The notes under the pieces: model-generated
What the model saw: the letters and a program-made list of their open reading frames with translations, nothing else
Databases searched by the model: none
What the model was told of the DNA's origin: nothing
Assembly: GCF_016807805.1 (NCBI RefSeq)
Contig: NZ_CP063362.1
Span: forward strand, 4,444,501 to 4,508,500
Origin: Xanthobacter dioxanivorans
GTDB taxonomy: Bacteria; Pseudomonadota; Alphaproteobacteria; Rhizobiales; Xanthobacteraceae
Reading direction: 5' to 3'
DNA: 64,000 bases
In this document: positions 30,801 to 41,087 of the stretch, piece after piece
How positions within the stretch are numbered: the first letter of the stretch is position 1
Layout of the letters: the number at the start of each line of letters is the position of its first letter
Translations under genes and position numbers: made by a program

Positions 30801-32925
30801 AAATGACGCCGGAATTGGAGAGGCTGCCCGCGAGTCCGTCGAGCGACAGGTAGATGCCGTAGCTTGCCGCCACGGCCCCATCCAGGCCCGGCGTGGTGCT
30901 CACCGTGGTCGACTGGCTCGCGGCGCTCGCGCTTGCCGTGCCGCCGGCGAGGTTCGCCGCTGCGCTCGCCACGTTGGCGATGGTGACAGTCGCGCTCAGG
31001 CCGATGGTGCCGGAATTGGCGATCCGCGTGGTCGGCACCGTCCCGGCCGAAGGGCCGCCCGCGACTTCCTGGATGTTCAGGCCGAAGCTGGTGAGGGAGG
31101 GGGCGGCCGAATTGGCGGAGGCGGTCGCCTTGGTGCCGCCCGTCGCCGTCGCCACGAGGCCGGAGGAGAAAGCCGAGGAGAGGTCGATGATGCCCGAGTT
31201 CGTGACCTCGGCCACGTTCGGCGCGTCGACGAGGATGCCGCTCGCCGTGTTGGTAGCGAACAGCAGGGCGCCCACGAGGAAGGACGAGCCGGAGCTGAAG
31301 CTCACATCGGCAACCGCCTCGCCCTGCGACTGGGCGGTGCCCCCCTGGCTTCCGGTGGCGGTCGCGGAGAGGGTGATCTGGGCGGAATTGCCCACCGTGG
31401 CGTTGTAGTTCGCCGCCTCGAAGCCGGACGAGGCCACGCTGATGCCGGCGAGCCGGGTCTGCACGAAGCCGGAACTTTCCACCTTCGCGTCATGGCTGGT
31501 GGCCCCGCCCGATCCGGTCGCCGTCTGCTGGCTGGTGAAAGCGGCGGTGGCATCCAGCGTCACCTGTCCGCTGTTCAGCACGGGCCCGGTGAGGGTCTGG
31601 GTGGCGACGTCGATGCCTGTGAGCTGGACCGCCGCGAAGGCCTGCAGCCCCACCTCGGCGGCGGTCGTTCCGGTGGCGGTCCCGGTGAGGGTCGTGGTCG
31701 CCTGCCCGCTGACGTCGATGACGCCGGTGTTGCTCAGGCCGCCCAGGCTGCCATTGGCGATGGAGACACCGTAGGCGGTCACGGAACCGCCCACGGAGCC
31801 GGATTCGAAGCTCGTCTCGGGACTGGTGGGCGAATTGTGGTTGATGAGCGAGGCCTTGCCGGGGCCGATCACGCTGCCCACGGCAACGACGCTCGCCGTG
31901 CCGGACACGGAGAGGGTGCCCGTATTCTCGAACCTCGTGACCTGTGCCTCGTTGGCCAGGACGCCGGCCGCGAAGACAACCGCGCTCGATTCGATCAGCC
32001 GGCCGAGGCCGGCATTGGCGGAGGTTGCGACCACGGAAAAATTGGTGGCCTGCGTCATGGCGCCGACGACGTCGATGATGCCGGAATTGGTCATCGAGGT
32101 TCCGGTCACCCCGGACGGCATGGCCGCGCCGCTCTGCGACATCACCACCCCCACCGCCCGCGCCGTGGAGGCAGCCAGCAAGGTCGCGCTCGAAGAGCGG
32201 GCGAGGTTATGGGTGATCGTGCCCCTGGCGCTCGCGGAGATGGAGCCGGCATTGTCGAACCCGCTCGCGGCGGCGGTGTCGTACGCGATCACGCCGTAGG
32301 CGTAGACCGTCGTCACCGGATTGAGCTGCGAGTAGTGGTCGGAGGGGGTGAGGGCGGCGGTGATGTCGTTGGAGACGTCGATGACGCCGGTGTTGGTGTT
32401 CACGATGCCGCCGGCCATGTAGCTGTCCAGCTGCACGCCGTAGGCATATTCGGAGAGCGCCACGGTGCCGCTGGTCTTGACGACGACGTCGGCGACGGCG
32501 TTCCGGCTCACCGTGACCGACCCGCTGTTCTGGAAGCCTCCATTCAGCGGCGCGCTGTTGTAGAGCACGATGCCCTTGGTTTCCCCCGACGCGGAGACGG
32601 AGGTGCCGCCGCCGTGGATGTCCAGCTTCGACAGGGTCTGCGCGATGTTGACCGTGCCGGAATTGACGATGCTTCCGGAAATCGCCGTGCGGTAGATGGT
32701 CAGCGCCTCCGCGCTGTTCCTGGTGTTCTCGGTGATGACGATGCCGCCGAGGTTCAGAACGCTCCCGAAGGGCGCGCCGGCGGTGTTCATGTCCACCACC
32801 ACGGGGGTCGTGAAGACCGTGCCGGAGGGGATGATGAAATCTTCAGCCCGGGCGCCGGAAGCCGCCAGGGCGATGGCGATGACGGAGGTGGAAGCGAGCA
32901 GACGCGATGAGATGAGGCGGGTCAT
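27814..32925 (-). pseudogene. Large type V autotransporter, three apparent one-base frameshifts
   Basis: Read across frames this encodes about 1,704 residues: a signal peptide (MTRLISSRLLASTSVIAIAL, cleaved after GARA), a long passenger of imperfect repeats built on a NSGxI or NxGxI core (for example SISNSGFIGAAA, SLSNSGVISVSQ) predicting a beta-helix, and a C-terminal autotransporter barrel ending in QLRLRF. Frame changes fall at C6 30599-30604, the C4-T-C4 block 29396-29404, and C4 28275-28278. Adding one G/C at each restores continuity (for instance GGTGQASADAG, GGEGAPVALAF, VVGEVGYDYAF). It could be intact in vivo if these are consensus errors. The TPR-sulfotransferase follows in the same direction. 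Confidence 0.85.
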
Positions 32926-32990
32926 GCGCAACTCGGATTTTTTGGCGTTGAACCAGGTTTGTCGCCGCGGCACGCAGGGGCAGGACGTGC

Positions 32991-33009
32991 TATTTTACCG
33001 AATGTATCG
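32991..33009. promoter_or_regulatory. Motif TATTTTACCGAATGTATCG upstream of the autotransporter
   Basis: This 19-base stretch lies 66 bases before the autotransporter start. It matches at 16 of 19 positions a stretch at 46044-46062 upstream of the TolC-MacA-MacB operon. Its right part forms an imperfect palindrome, CCGA-ATGTA-TCGG. It could be a regulator site or a shared promoter element; nothing in the window encodes an adjacent regulator. Confidence 0.4.
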
Positions 33010-33140
33010 GCCGGTCTGGCTCCCGCGCAATGGTCAAGTTCCCGCTCCGGTCTGAGGCGGATTGCCGTGAAGGCGATCCACCACGCCGATATGGTCGGGG
33101 TTCCGGGCAAGCCGCCCCTGCCCCTGCCCCGGGGCGGGCC

Positions 33141-33617
33141 TCAGGCGATCTCCACCACCTCCACCTCGCGACCGGCCACCAGAGCCACGTCGCCGACCGT
33201 CTTGCCCATCACGGCGCTGGCCAGCGGCGAGACGTAGGACACCGAGCCCCTCGCCGGGTCCGCCTCGTCCTCGCCGACGATGCGGAACGTCTGCCGGCGG
33301 CCATCCTCGCGGTCGAGGGTGACGGTGGTGCCGAACTGCACCGTCCGGGGGTCGGGATGACTCTCGATCAGCTGCGCATTGGCCCGGCGGGCGCTGTAAT
33401 AGCGCAGGTCCCGGGTGGCCCGTGCCATGGCGGTGCGGTCGGCCTGCACGTCGCCGGTCTGCGCCGCCCCATAGGCCGCCCGCGCCTCGGCCAAGGCCGC
33501 ATCCAGCGCCGCCAGCCCGGCCGCCGTCACCAGATTGGGATGCGGCGAGATCGGCCGGTCCGGCAGGTCGGCGGCGGTGGCTTCGAGGTCATTCTCGCGC
33601 GTGAAGGCGACGGACAT
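33141..33617 (-). CDS. GreA/GreB-family transcript factor
   Basis: The 158-residue protein ends in a GreA/GreB C-terminal FKBP-like domain (VQFGTTVTLDREDGRRQTFR, VGEDEADPARGSVSYVSPLA and MGKTVGDVA). Its N-terminal part (SPHPNLVTAAGLAALDAALA) could form a short coiled coil, so it may bind RNA polymerase and rescue stalled complexes or act like Rnk. I chose 33617 because similarity begins with MSVAFTREND. It is probably a paralogue rather than the housekeeping GreA. It is 215 bases downstream of the autotransporter start region, on the same strand. Confidence 0.85.
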   Translation of the reverse strand: MSVAFTRENDLEATAADLPDRPISPHPNLVTAAGLAALDAALAEARAAYGAAQTGDVQADRTAMARATRDLRYYSARRANAQLIESHPDPRTVQFGTTVTLDREDGRRQTFRIVGEDEADPARGSVSYVSPLASAVMGKTVGDVALVAGREVEVVEIA

Positions 33618-34042
33618 GTCTTGCGGGTTCCAGGTGGCGGCGGGCCTCTTGTCCGGTCGGCCACGGCGACCACCGGCCCGCGCCGCTGCATGCTTTGTCG
33701 TTCGGCACGGGGGCGGGATAGTCGCGCGCCGCCGTCCGGCCGGCAAGGGCCGCCTCGAGCCGGGCACCAAGCGGACCCGCGCCTCAAATGGTTGCGTCGA
33801 AGAGGCAGATCACCGTCAGCCCCGCGATAGGAGAGCGACACGGTGCTTGAGGTCGGGCCCGGGCGCGGTTATCGCGCGTGCCGTCATGGCGCGTGCGGTC
33901 ATGGCGTCGGCCGTTGCGGGCGGCGGCGCCTGCCGATCGGGAACTCCCACCTTTTCTGGGCGGAGGAACGCTTCGGCAGGATTTGCTCGAACTTTGGCCT
34001 GGATCAGGGTACGCGCGGCCGGAAGCCGATTATCTTTACGGC
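33618..34042. other. Intergenic region between the Gre factor and the Ca2+-type ATPase
   Basis: This 425-base divergent region has no convincing gene. It contains imperfect short repeats of GTCATGGCG (33884-33910) and must hold promoters for both flanking genes. I see no confident promoter hexamers or ribosome-binding site; GCGGAGGAA at 33960-33968 is too far from the proposed ATPase start to serve it. Confidence 0.5.
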
Positions 34043-37026
34043 ATGCCGATTGCCCCAGCCGTTATCCCACCTGACGACTCCTACCGGAATACCCCGAGGC
34101 GGTTCTCGCCGCGCTCGGTGCCGATCCCCGCTCCGGCCTCAGCCGGGCCGAGGCCGGGCAACGCCTGAAGGCCCACGGGCGGAATGTGCTCGACGCGGTG
34201 CCGCCGCGCCCGGAATGGCGAAAGTTCCTCGCCCAGTTCGCCGACGTGCTGGTGCTGCTTCTGCTCGTCGCGGGGCTGATCTCGGCCGCGGTGTGGCTGC
34301 ATGAGCGCGATGCGCCCCTGCCCTACGAAGCCCTGGCGATTCTGGCGATCGTGCTCCTCAACGCCCTCATGGGCTACATCCAGGAAGCGCGGGCGGAACA
34401 GGCGGCGGCGGCCCTGCAGCAGATGTCCGCCACGCGATCGAACGTCATCCGCGATGGCGCGCAGACCAGCCTCGACGCTGCCGAGCTGGTGCCCGGCGAC
34501 ATCATACGGGTCGCCGAGGGGGATACGATCCCGGCCGACGCGCGGCTCATCCAGTCCGCCGCCCTGCAGACGGTGGAGGCGGCGCTTACCGGTGAGAGCA
34601 TTCCGACCTCGAAGGATGTCGCCGTGATCCCGGGGGAGGCCGAGCTCGGCGACCGCCGCAACATGCTCTTCAGCGGCACCACCGCGGTCTACGGCCATGG
34701 GCTGGCGGTGGTCACGGCCACCGGCATGCGGACCATGATGGGGCGCATCGCCGGCATGCTGGAGAAGGCGCCGGACGAGGTGACGCCGCTTCAGCGGGAA
34801 CTGGCGCGCGTCGGCCGGTCGCTGGCGATCGTCGTGGTCGCGATCGCCGTCACCATGATCGGCACCATCTTCCTCATGGGCGGCGTGCATGGGTTCGCCC
34901 AAGCGTTCGACGTGCTCATTCTCGGCGTCGCCCTCGCCGTCGCCGCGGTGCCCGAAGGCCTGCCGGCGGTGGTCACCGCGGTGCTGTCGCTGGGCATGCA
35001 GCGCATGGCGCGTAAAAAGGCCATCGTCCGCCGCCTCTCGGCGGTGGAGACGCTGGGCTCGGCCACCATCATCGCCTCCGACAAGACCGGCACGCTGACC
35101 AAGAACGAGATGACCGTGCGCCGGGTGGTCACGGCGAGCGGAAGCGCGACCCTCACGGGGACCGGCTATGCGCCGCACGGCGCGGTCGACCTGGTGGCGG
35201 CCGAAGGCTCCGGCGCGGCGCTGCAACTGGAATTGATCCGCGCCCTGACCGCCGTCGAGCGCGCCAACAACGCCCTTCTGAGCGAGGGCGATGCCGGCTG
35301 GGTCGTGCAGGGCGATCCGACGGAGGGGGCCCTGATCGTTGCCGCGCGCAAGGCCGGAGTGTCGGCCGAGATCCTCGATGCGCGCTTCCCGCGCATCGGA
35401 GAGGTGCCGTTCTCCTCCGAACGCAAGCTGATGAGCACGATCCACTCGGATGCCGAGCGCCCCGAGCGCCTCGTCATGGTGACCAAGGGCGCCCCCGACG
35501 TCCTGCTCGCGCGCTGCGCCCACGAACTGGTCGGGCATGAGGCCGTTCCGCTGGGCGCCGGGCGCCGGGCCGCCATCACGGCCAGCAATGACGGGCTGGC
35601 CGAGGAGGCGTTGCGCACCCTCGGCGTCGCGTTCCGCTCGCTTCCGATCGATCGCCCCGACGGCGCCACGTTCGACGAGGAGGACGAGCGCGACCTTGTC
35701 TTCATCGGTCTGATCGGGATGATCGACCCGCCGCGGCCGGAGGCGCGCGAGGCGGTGCTGCGGGCGCAGCGCGCGGGCATCCGCTCCATCATGATCACCG
35801 GCGACCACCCCAAGACCGCAGCCGTCATCGCCATCGAGCTGGGCATCTCGTCGGACGGCCTTGCCGTCACGGGCGCGCAGGTCGCGGCCATGACCGGGGA
35901 GGAACTCGACCGGACGGTGCGGCAGGCTTCGGTCTATGCGCGCGTCGATCCCGAGCACAAGCTCCGGATCGTGCAGGCGCTCCAGCGCACGGGAGAGACC
36001 GTTGCCATGACCGGCGACGGCGTCAACGACGCCCCGGCGCTGAAGACCGCCGATATCGGCATCGCCATGGGGGTCACCGGCACCGACGTGTCGAAGGAGG
36101 CGGCCGACATGGTGCTGGCGGACGACAATTTCGCCACCATCGTCGCCGCCGTCGCGGAGGGGCGCGCGATCTTCGCCAACATCCGCAAGTTCCTGCGCTA
36201 CCTGCTCTCGTCGAACATCGGCGAGGTGATGACCATGTTCTTCGGCATCCTCTTCGCCGATGCCATCGGGCTTTCCGCCGCGGCTGCGGGCAGCATCGCG
36301 CTGCCGCTGCTGGCGACGCAGATCCTCTGGATCAACCTCATCACCGATGGGGCGCCGGCGCTCGCCATGGGGGTCGACCCGGCCGATGCGGACGTGATGC
36401 TCCGCCCACCCCGTTCGCCCGGCGAGGGCGTGATCACCGGACGCATGTGGCGCGGCATCTTCTTCGTCGGCACGGTCATGGCGGCCGGCACCCTGCTCGT
36501 GCTCGACGCTTCGCTGCCGGGTGGATGGATCGAGGGATCGGGCACGCTCGCCTACGGCCAGACCATGGCTTTCACCACGCTGGTGATGTTCCAGCTGTTC
36601 AACGTGTTCAACGCACGCTCGGACGAGCAGAGCGCGTTCCTCCGGCCCTTCGCCAACCGGTGGCTGCTCCTCGCCGTTGTCGCCTCGCTGATGATGCATG
36701 CCCTGGCGATCTACGTGCCCGTGCTGCAGCAGGCGTTCTCCACCGTCGGCCTCGGCGCCGGGGATTGGCTGCTGTGCGTGGCGGTCGCGAGCTCGGTGCT
36801 GTGGCTGCGCGAGCTGACCAAATTCGTGGCGCGCAGGATGGCGCCACGCTCACATCCCCGCGCCCCGCCTGATCGACCGAGATCGGCCGAACGCCACCCC
36901 CTTACCCGCCGGCCGACGACACCGCCGCGACGGCGGGCGGATGATGGGCGGGGCGTCCCGCTTGGTGCTAAGGTCCTGCCCAGGCGGGATCGGCAGGGGG
37001 AAATCCATGACATCGGCTCAAGCTGA
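34043..37026 (+). CDS. Cation-transporting P-type ATPase, type II (Ca2+-like), N-terminal frameshift
   Basis: This ATP-driven inner-membrane cation pump has the TGES loop (ALTGESIPTSKD), the phosphorylated Asp in SDKTGTLTKNEMTVRRV, a nucleotide-binding KGAPDVLL and the hinge TGDGVNDAPAL. Ion-site residues PEGLP (M4), SNIGEV (M5) and NLITDGAPA (M6) suit Ca2+ or Mn2+. The N-terminus is split: from MPIAPAVIPP at 34043 the frame fails at C4 34092-34095; one extra C gives NTPEAVLAALGADPRSGLSR and joins the main frame, which on its own has its first ATG at 34186. The last ~50 codons are Arg/Pro-rich and overlap the next gene. A further lost C near 36856 would give a more usual end at 36872. Confidence 0.85.
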
Positions 37027-40000
37027 ACGACCTCCAAGCGGTCGCTTTCCTGCCGTCCAGGCGATGCTCGCGCTCTGGGCCCTCTCCGGGGTCGGTCTCG
37101 TGCTTGCCCAGGACCGCGTCCATGCGCAGGAGCGGACGGCGCCCGAACTCCGGGAGCCGGTGACGCTCGCCAGCAAGGACGGCGTGCTCGAAGTCACGCT
37201 CACGGCGCGCCAGGGGTCGGTCCGGCTCGACACGGCAAGCGCCCCGGTGGGGAACGCACTGGTCTTCGGCTACACCCTGATCCGCGGCACGGCGTCGAAC
37301 GGCGCCGCATCCGCGACGGATAGCTACCCGGCCCCGACGCTGCAGGTCTCCCCCGGCGAGACCTTGGTCATCCATCTTGAGAACGGCCTCCAGGACCTGA
37401 CGATCCGGGAGTTCTTCGATCCGAAATACACGCCGCTGGGCGGCACGGTCCCGACCTATCCCGAGCAGCTCACGCAATCGCCGCTCAACCTGCACACCCA
37501 TGGCCTGCATGTGAGCCCGAAGGGCAATTCGGACAATGTGCTCCTGCACCTGCCGGCGGGCACATCGAACACTTACACCTACCGCATCCCCGCCGATCAT
37601 CCGCAGGGGGCCTACTGGTACCACCCTCACCTCCACACGCTGACGACGACCCATGTCTATTTCGGTCTCGCCGGCCTGCTCAACATCGGGCGCACCGACG
37701 GCAACCTGCCGGTGGTGACGCAGAAGGCCATCTCGATCCGCAACATGGCGTTCCAGTACAATTTCGTGTTCGACCGCCAGGGCCCGAACCCGCAGTTCAA
37801 CAACCCGTATTGGAGCCAGTTCGTCAGCACGCTGGAGCCGCCGGCCGGGGAGGCGCTGGCGAACGGCACCTATCGGCCGCTGCTCGCGCCGGTGAACTTC
37901 ACGGCCTCCAGGCCCGGCACGCGCTTTGCCACCGTCTGGTATGCCGGCCCCCTGTCGATCAACAACATGCGCGGGCGCTTCCAGTTCATTCCCAACAACC
38001 TGCAAGCCTTCACCCCCCATGCCGGCACCGGAGAGCGGGTCCCGGCCAATCCGAGCCTCCCCGACCACCTGCGCGACATGCAGTTCACCGTGAACGGCCA
38101 GTTCCAGCCCACCCTCCGCAGCAAGCCGGGGCAGACGGAGATCTGGGTCCTCTCCAACATCAGCGACATCGGCTACATGAACCTCCGCCTCACCGAGACG
38201 GCGACCGGTCGCCACCCCCGGTTCGCGATCGTCGGGCAGGACGGCAATCCCAGCCCTGTCGTCCGCTATCCTGTGGGCGAAGGCGGCACCCGGCTGCTGA
38301 TCCCGCCAGCGTCGCGCTTCGCCATCGCGGTGACCATGCCGGAGGAGGGCGACCTGGTCCTCGAAATGCCACCCCTGGGCGGCGGCGCGCGCACGGAAAA
38401 CGCGCCGGGCATCCTCTACACCAGCAACGGCACCGCGAACCCGCCCGGCGTGCTGGGCACGCTGAGCGTCGCGCCGTCGGCGGTCAGCTATTTCGACGGC
38501 TTCTTCTTCTTTCCCACCCAGCGCCTGCTGCGGGCCGTGCCGGCCGGCGGCAAGGGCGAGACCACGGCGTTTGCGGACGGCCAGCCATTGGGCACCCCCA
38601 ATGTCTTCGAGGATCTGTCGAAGCTCACGCCGGACCTGACGCGACACATCCTGATCAACGGCGGATTCCTCAACGATCTCGCCAGCAAGGCCGACCCCAA
38701 GACCTTCATCTACGCTTTCGACAGCGAAGCCTTCCCCAATGTCCCGCTGATCCAGCCGCGCCTCGGCTCGGTGGAGGAATGGGTGTTCCGGAACGAGAAC
38801 AACGACGAGCACCCGATCCATGTGCACGTCAACGATTTCCAGGTCACCGCCGCGTCGGACCCGACGATCGACCTGAAGATCGGGCCGGAGATGCAGGCCG
38901 TCGACAACGCCAACGTGCCGGCGCCGAACCTCGGCCCCGGGGAATCGGTGATCCAGCCCGGCACGCTCGCCATGCGCACGCGGTTCCTGGACTATGCCGG
39001 GCTCTTCGTCATGCACTGCCATCGCCTCAATCACGAGGACAACGGCCTGATGGCGCTGGTCAACGTCATCCCGGCGGTCTCATCCTACGCGGTGTCCGTC
39101 CCCGGCGCGCCGGGGCGGCCGGCGACGGTCCGGGTGCTCGACGGCAACGGCGACCGGCTGATCGCCACGGTCACCCCGTTCGCCGGCTTCGAGGGAACCG
39201 CGAGCGTTGCCATGGGTGACGTGGACGGGGACGGTGTCTACGACCTCGTCGTCGGCGCCGGGCCGGGCCAGGCGCCCGAGGTCGTCGTCTATTCGGGAGC
39301 GGCCAGGAACGGCGCCCTCCCCTTCTCCCGGGAGCTGGCCCGCTTCACGGCCTTCGACCCGGCCGAGAAGGGCGGCGTCAGCGTCGCCGTCGCCCAGATC
39401 GATGGAACGAGCGCGGACAATGTCATCGTCGGCTCGGGGCCTGGGGCGCGCAGCCAGGTGAAGGTCTTCCGTTCTTCGCTGCTGCCCCTGGGCTGGGCGC
39501 TGGCCGAGTTCTCCTCGTTCAGCCCTTATGGCGACGATCGCTCGGGCGTCACCGTCAGCTCGGGCTTCGTGGACTTCTCGACAGGCCGCCAGAGCATCGT
39601 GACGGCGCCCGGCCCCGGCGCGCCGGGGCTGGTGAAGGTCTTCGTCTTCCCGCTCCTCGGGCCGCTCGGGGCCGGCTCCGGGCCGGGCGGCCTGCTCGCC
39701 CAGGCCTCCGGCACGGCGCTTTCCCCGTTCGACAACATCTGCCGCGCCAGCACCGACCAGGCCGAGCCGGTCACCACTGCCGAGTTTGCCCCCTTCGGCG
39801 ACAGCTACCGGGGTGGGGTGACCCTCGCCACCGGCTGGCTCGCCGGGGTTCTCGGCGGCGCCCAGCGGATCGTGGCGGGGCAGCTCGACGGTGGGACGGT
39901 CAAGGTGTTCACCAGCGGCTCCGCGCTGGATGGCGGGCCTCCCATGTATTTCCACAGCGCGGCCGCGCATCCCCCGGTCGTCTTCAAGGAGATGATCACG

Positions 40001-40225
40001 TTCCAGCCGTTCGGCGCGGGACGGCGCGGGCTGAGCGTGGCCGCGACCAGCACCACCGAGGGGGCGGATCTCCTCGTCAGCGCCCCGCCCGACGGGAGTG
40101 ATCCGGCAAGGGTCCTGCGCTTCCAGCTGTTCCGGCCGGATGCGTCGGCAAAATCGCTGAATGCCCGCCTGGTGGGAGAAACGAAGCTGGCCAGCCCCGG
40201 CCGCCTTGTGCTGGGCGGGGATTGA
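37007..40225 (+). CDS. Multicopper oxidase fused to a C-terminal FG-GAP-like propeller
   Basis: The 1,072-residue exported protein has a signal/anchor segment (MLALWALSGVGLVLA). Four copper motifs follow in order: NLHTHGLHV (residue ~162), WYHPHLH (~204), HPIHVHV (~601) and MHCHRLNHEDNGLM (~668). All type 1, 2 and 3 ligands therefore look present, including an axial Met. From about residue 700 it carries repeated FG-GAP/VCBS-like blades, e.g. VAMGDVDGDGVYDLVVGAG with a DxDxDG Ca2+-binding loop, then VAQIDGTSADNVIVGSGPG. GGGGGA 6 bases before 37007 supports the start. The substrate (metal ion or phenolic) cannot be told from sequence. Confidence 0.9.
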   Translation: MTSAQAERPPSGRFPAVQAMLALWALSGVGLVLAQDRVHAQERTAPELREPVTLASKDGVLEVTLTARQGSVRLDTASAPVGNALVFGYTLIRGTASNGAASATDSYPAPTLQVSPGETLVIHLENGLQDLTIREFFDPKYTPLGGTVPTYPEQLTQSPLNLHTHGLHVSPKGNSDNVLLHLPAGTSNTYTYRIPADHPQGAYWYHPHLHTLTTTHVYFGLAGLLNIGRTDGNLPVVTQKAISIRNMAFQYNFVFDRQGPNPQFNNPYWSQFVSTLEPPAGEALANGTYRPLLAPVNFTASRPGTRFATVWYAGPLSINNMRGRFQFIPNNLQAFTPHAGTGERVPANPSLPDHLRDMQFTVNGQFQPTLRSKPGQTEIWVLSNISDIGYMNLRLTETATGRHPRFAIVGQDGNPSPVVRYPVGEGGTRLLIPPASRFAIAVTMPEEGDLVLEMPPLGGGARTENAPGILYTSNGTANPPGVLGTLSVAPSAVSYFDGFFFFPTQRLLRAVPAGGKGETTAFADGQPLGTPNVFEDLSKLTPDLTRHILINGGFLNDLASKADPKTFIYAFDSEAFPNVPLIQPRLGSVEEWVFRNENNDEHPIHVHVNDFQVTAASDPTIDLKIGPEMQAVDNANVPAPNLGPGESVIQPGTLAMRTRFLDYAGLFVMHCHRLNHEDNGLMALVNVIPAVSSYAVSVPGAPGRPATVRVLDGNGDRLIATVTPFAGFEGTASVAMGDVDGDGVYDLVVGAGPGQAPEVVVYSGAARNGALPFSRELARFTAFDPAEKGGVSVAVAQIDGTSADNVIVGSGPGARSQVKVFRSSLLPLGWALAEFSSFSPYGDDRSGVTVSSGFVDFSTGRQSIVTAPGPGAPGLVKVFVFPLLGPLGAGSGPGGLLAQASGTALSPFDNICRASTDQAEPVTTAEFAPFGDSYRGGVTLATGWLAGVLGGAQRIVAGQLDGGTVKVFTSGSALDGGPPMYFHSAAAHPPVVFKEMITFQPFGAGRRGLSVAATSTTEGADLLVSAPPDGSDPARVLRFQLFRPDASAKSLNARLVGETKLASPGRLVLGGD

Positions 40226-40265
40226 GGCCGCGCTCGGTTGGCGGCGTGCGAGGCCGGGGCCCGGC

Positions 40266-41042
40266 TCACCGCGCGACCTTCACGCTGCACGCTGCCTCGG
40301 ACAGGCGAGCCCGCCACAAGGCGGCGCCCGCGGGGGTCGGATGCAGTCCGTCCCGCGTGATGACCTCCCTCGGCGCCGGCACGACGTGGGCGCCGGTTTC
40401 GGCGGCGATGTCTCGGATCACCGCATTGGCACGCTGGATGAAGTCCTGGTCCAGCTGGGTCACGAAGCTGGAAATGCGCGGATCCACGGGGTTGATCTCC
40501 ACCAGCACGAGATCGCGTCCGGCGAACAGCGCGACGAGGGTGCGGTAGTCGTCCGCCCACTGGGCGATGTCCGGGTGGGGCGGAAGGGAATCGTTGATGC
40601 CGATGGCGATCACCACCCGTTCCGGCGCCAGCCGCACCGCGAAATCCGGGGCTTCGGCGAGGAGGTCGGAAAGCCGGTCGCCGGGCACGGCGGCGTTGAA
40701 CACGCGGGCGCCGCACAGGTGCCCCGGGGCCGCCTCGTAGGTGATGCTGTCGCCGATGGCGAGCACCGGGGCGCGGGTGAAATTGGAGCGGATCGTCGCC
40801 TCGATCCGCACGCGATCGCGCATCGGCATGTGGCTCACGGCGGTCCCTGCCGCGAGGGCGGCCGCCGCCCCTGCGACCAGGCATCCGAGTGTGCGCCCCG
40901 ACACGCGCCAGGATCTGCGTCGCCACAGCCGGCGTAAACGCGAAAGGCCCGGTCCGGACAGGGTGCTGCCGCGCAGGCGAAGCTCCGTCTGTCCTGCGGC
41001 ACCCTCCGGGGGCCGTTCGGTGGATTGCATCATCGTGGTCAC
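40266..41042 (-). CDS. Membrane-anchored SGNH/GDSL-type hydrolase
   Basis: This 258-residue protein has an N-terminal cytoplasmic stretch rich in Arg, one membrane helix (LGCLVAGAAAALAAGTAVS, residues about 52-70), then an SGNH hydrolase domain. It shows the nucleophile Ser in LAIGDSITYEAAPG, the block III Asn in IAIGINDSLPPHP and the Asp-His pair in DGLHPTPAG. It probably acts on an ester or acetyl group in the periplasm. Two other in-frame Met codons within the first 5 residues leave the exact start open. It is convergent with the oxidase gene and lies downstream of the export operon. Confidence 0.85.
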   Translation of the reverse strand: MTTMMQSTERPPEGAAGQTELRLRGSTLSGPGLSRLRRLWRRRSWRVSGRTLGCLVAGAAAALAAGTAVSHMPMRDRVRIEATIRSNFTRAPVLAIGDSITYEAAPGHLCGARVFNAAVPGDRLSDLLAEAPDFAVRLAPERVVIAIGINDSLPPHPDIAQWADDYRTLVALFAGRDLVLVEINPVDPRISSFVTQLDQDFIQRANAVIRDIAAETGAHVVPAPREVITRDGLHPTPAGAALWRARLSEAACSVKVAR

Positions 41043-41087
41043 CTTGTCCTGGGAAGCTCGCCGGAGGGATGCGGCGCCGCTGAACCG

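Noticed and set aside
30481..32910. Long plus-strand open frame opposite the autotransporter
   Set aside because: Composition is Arg/Gly/Asp-rich with no domain; the opposite strand encodes a clear signal peptide and repeated passenger.
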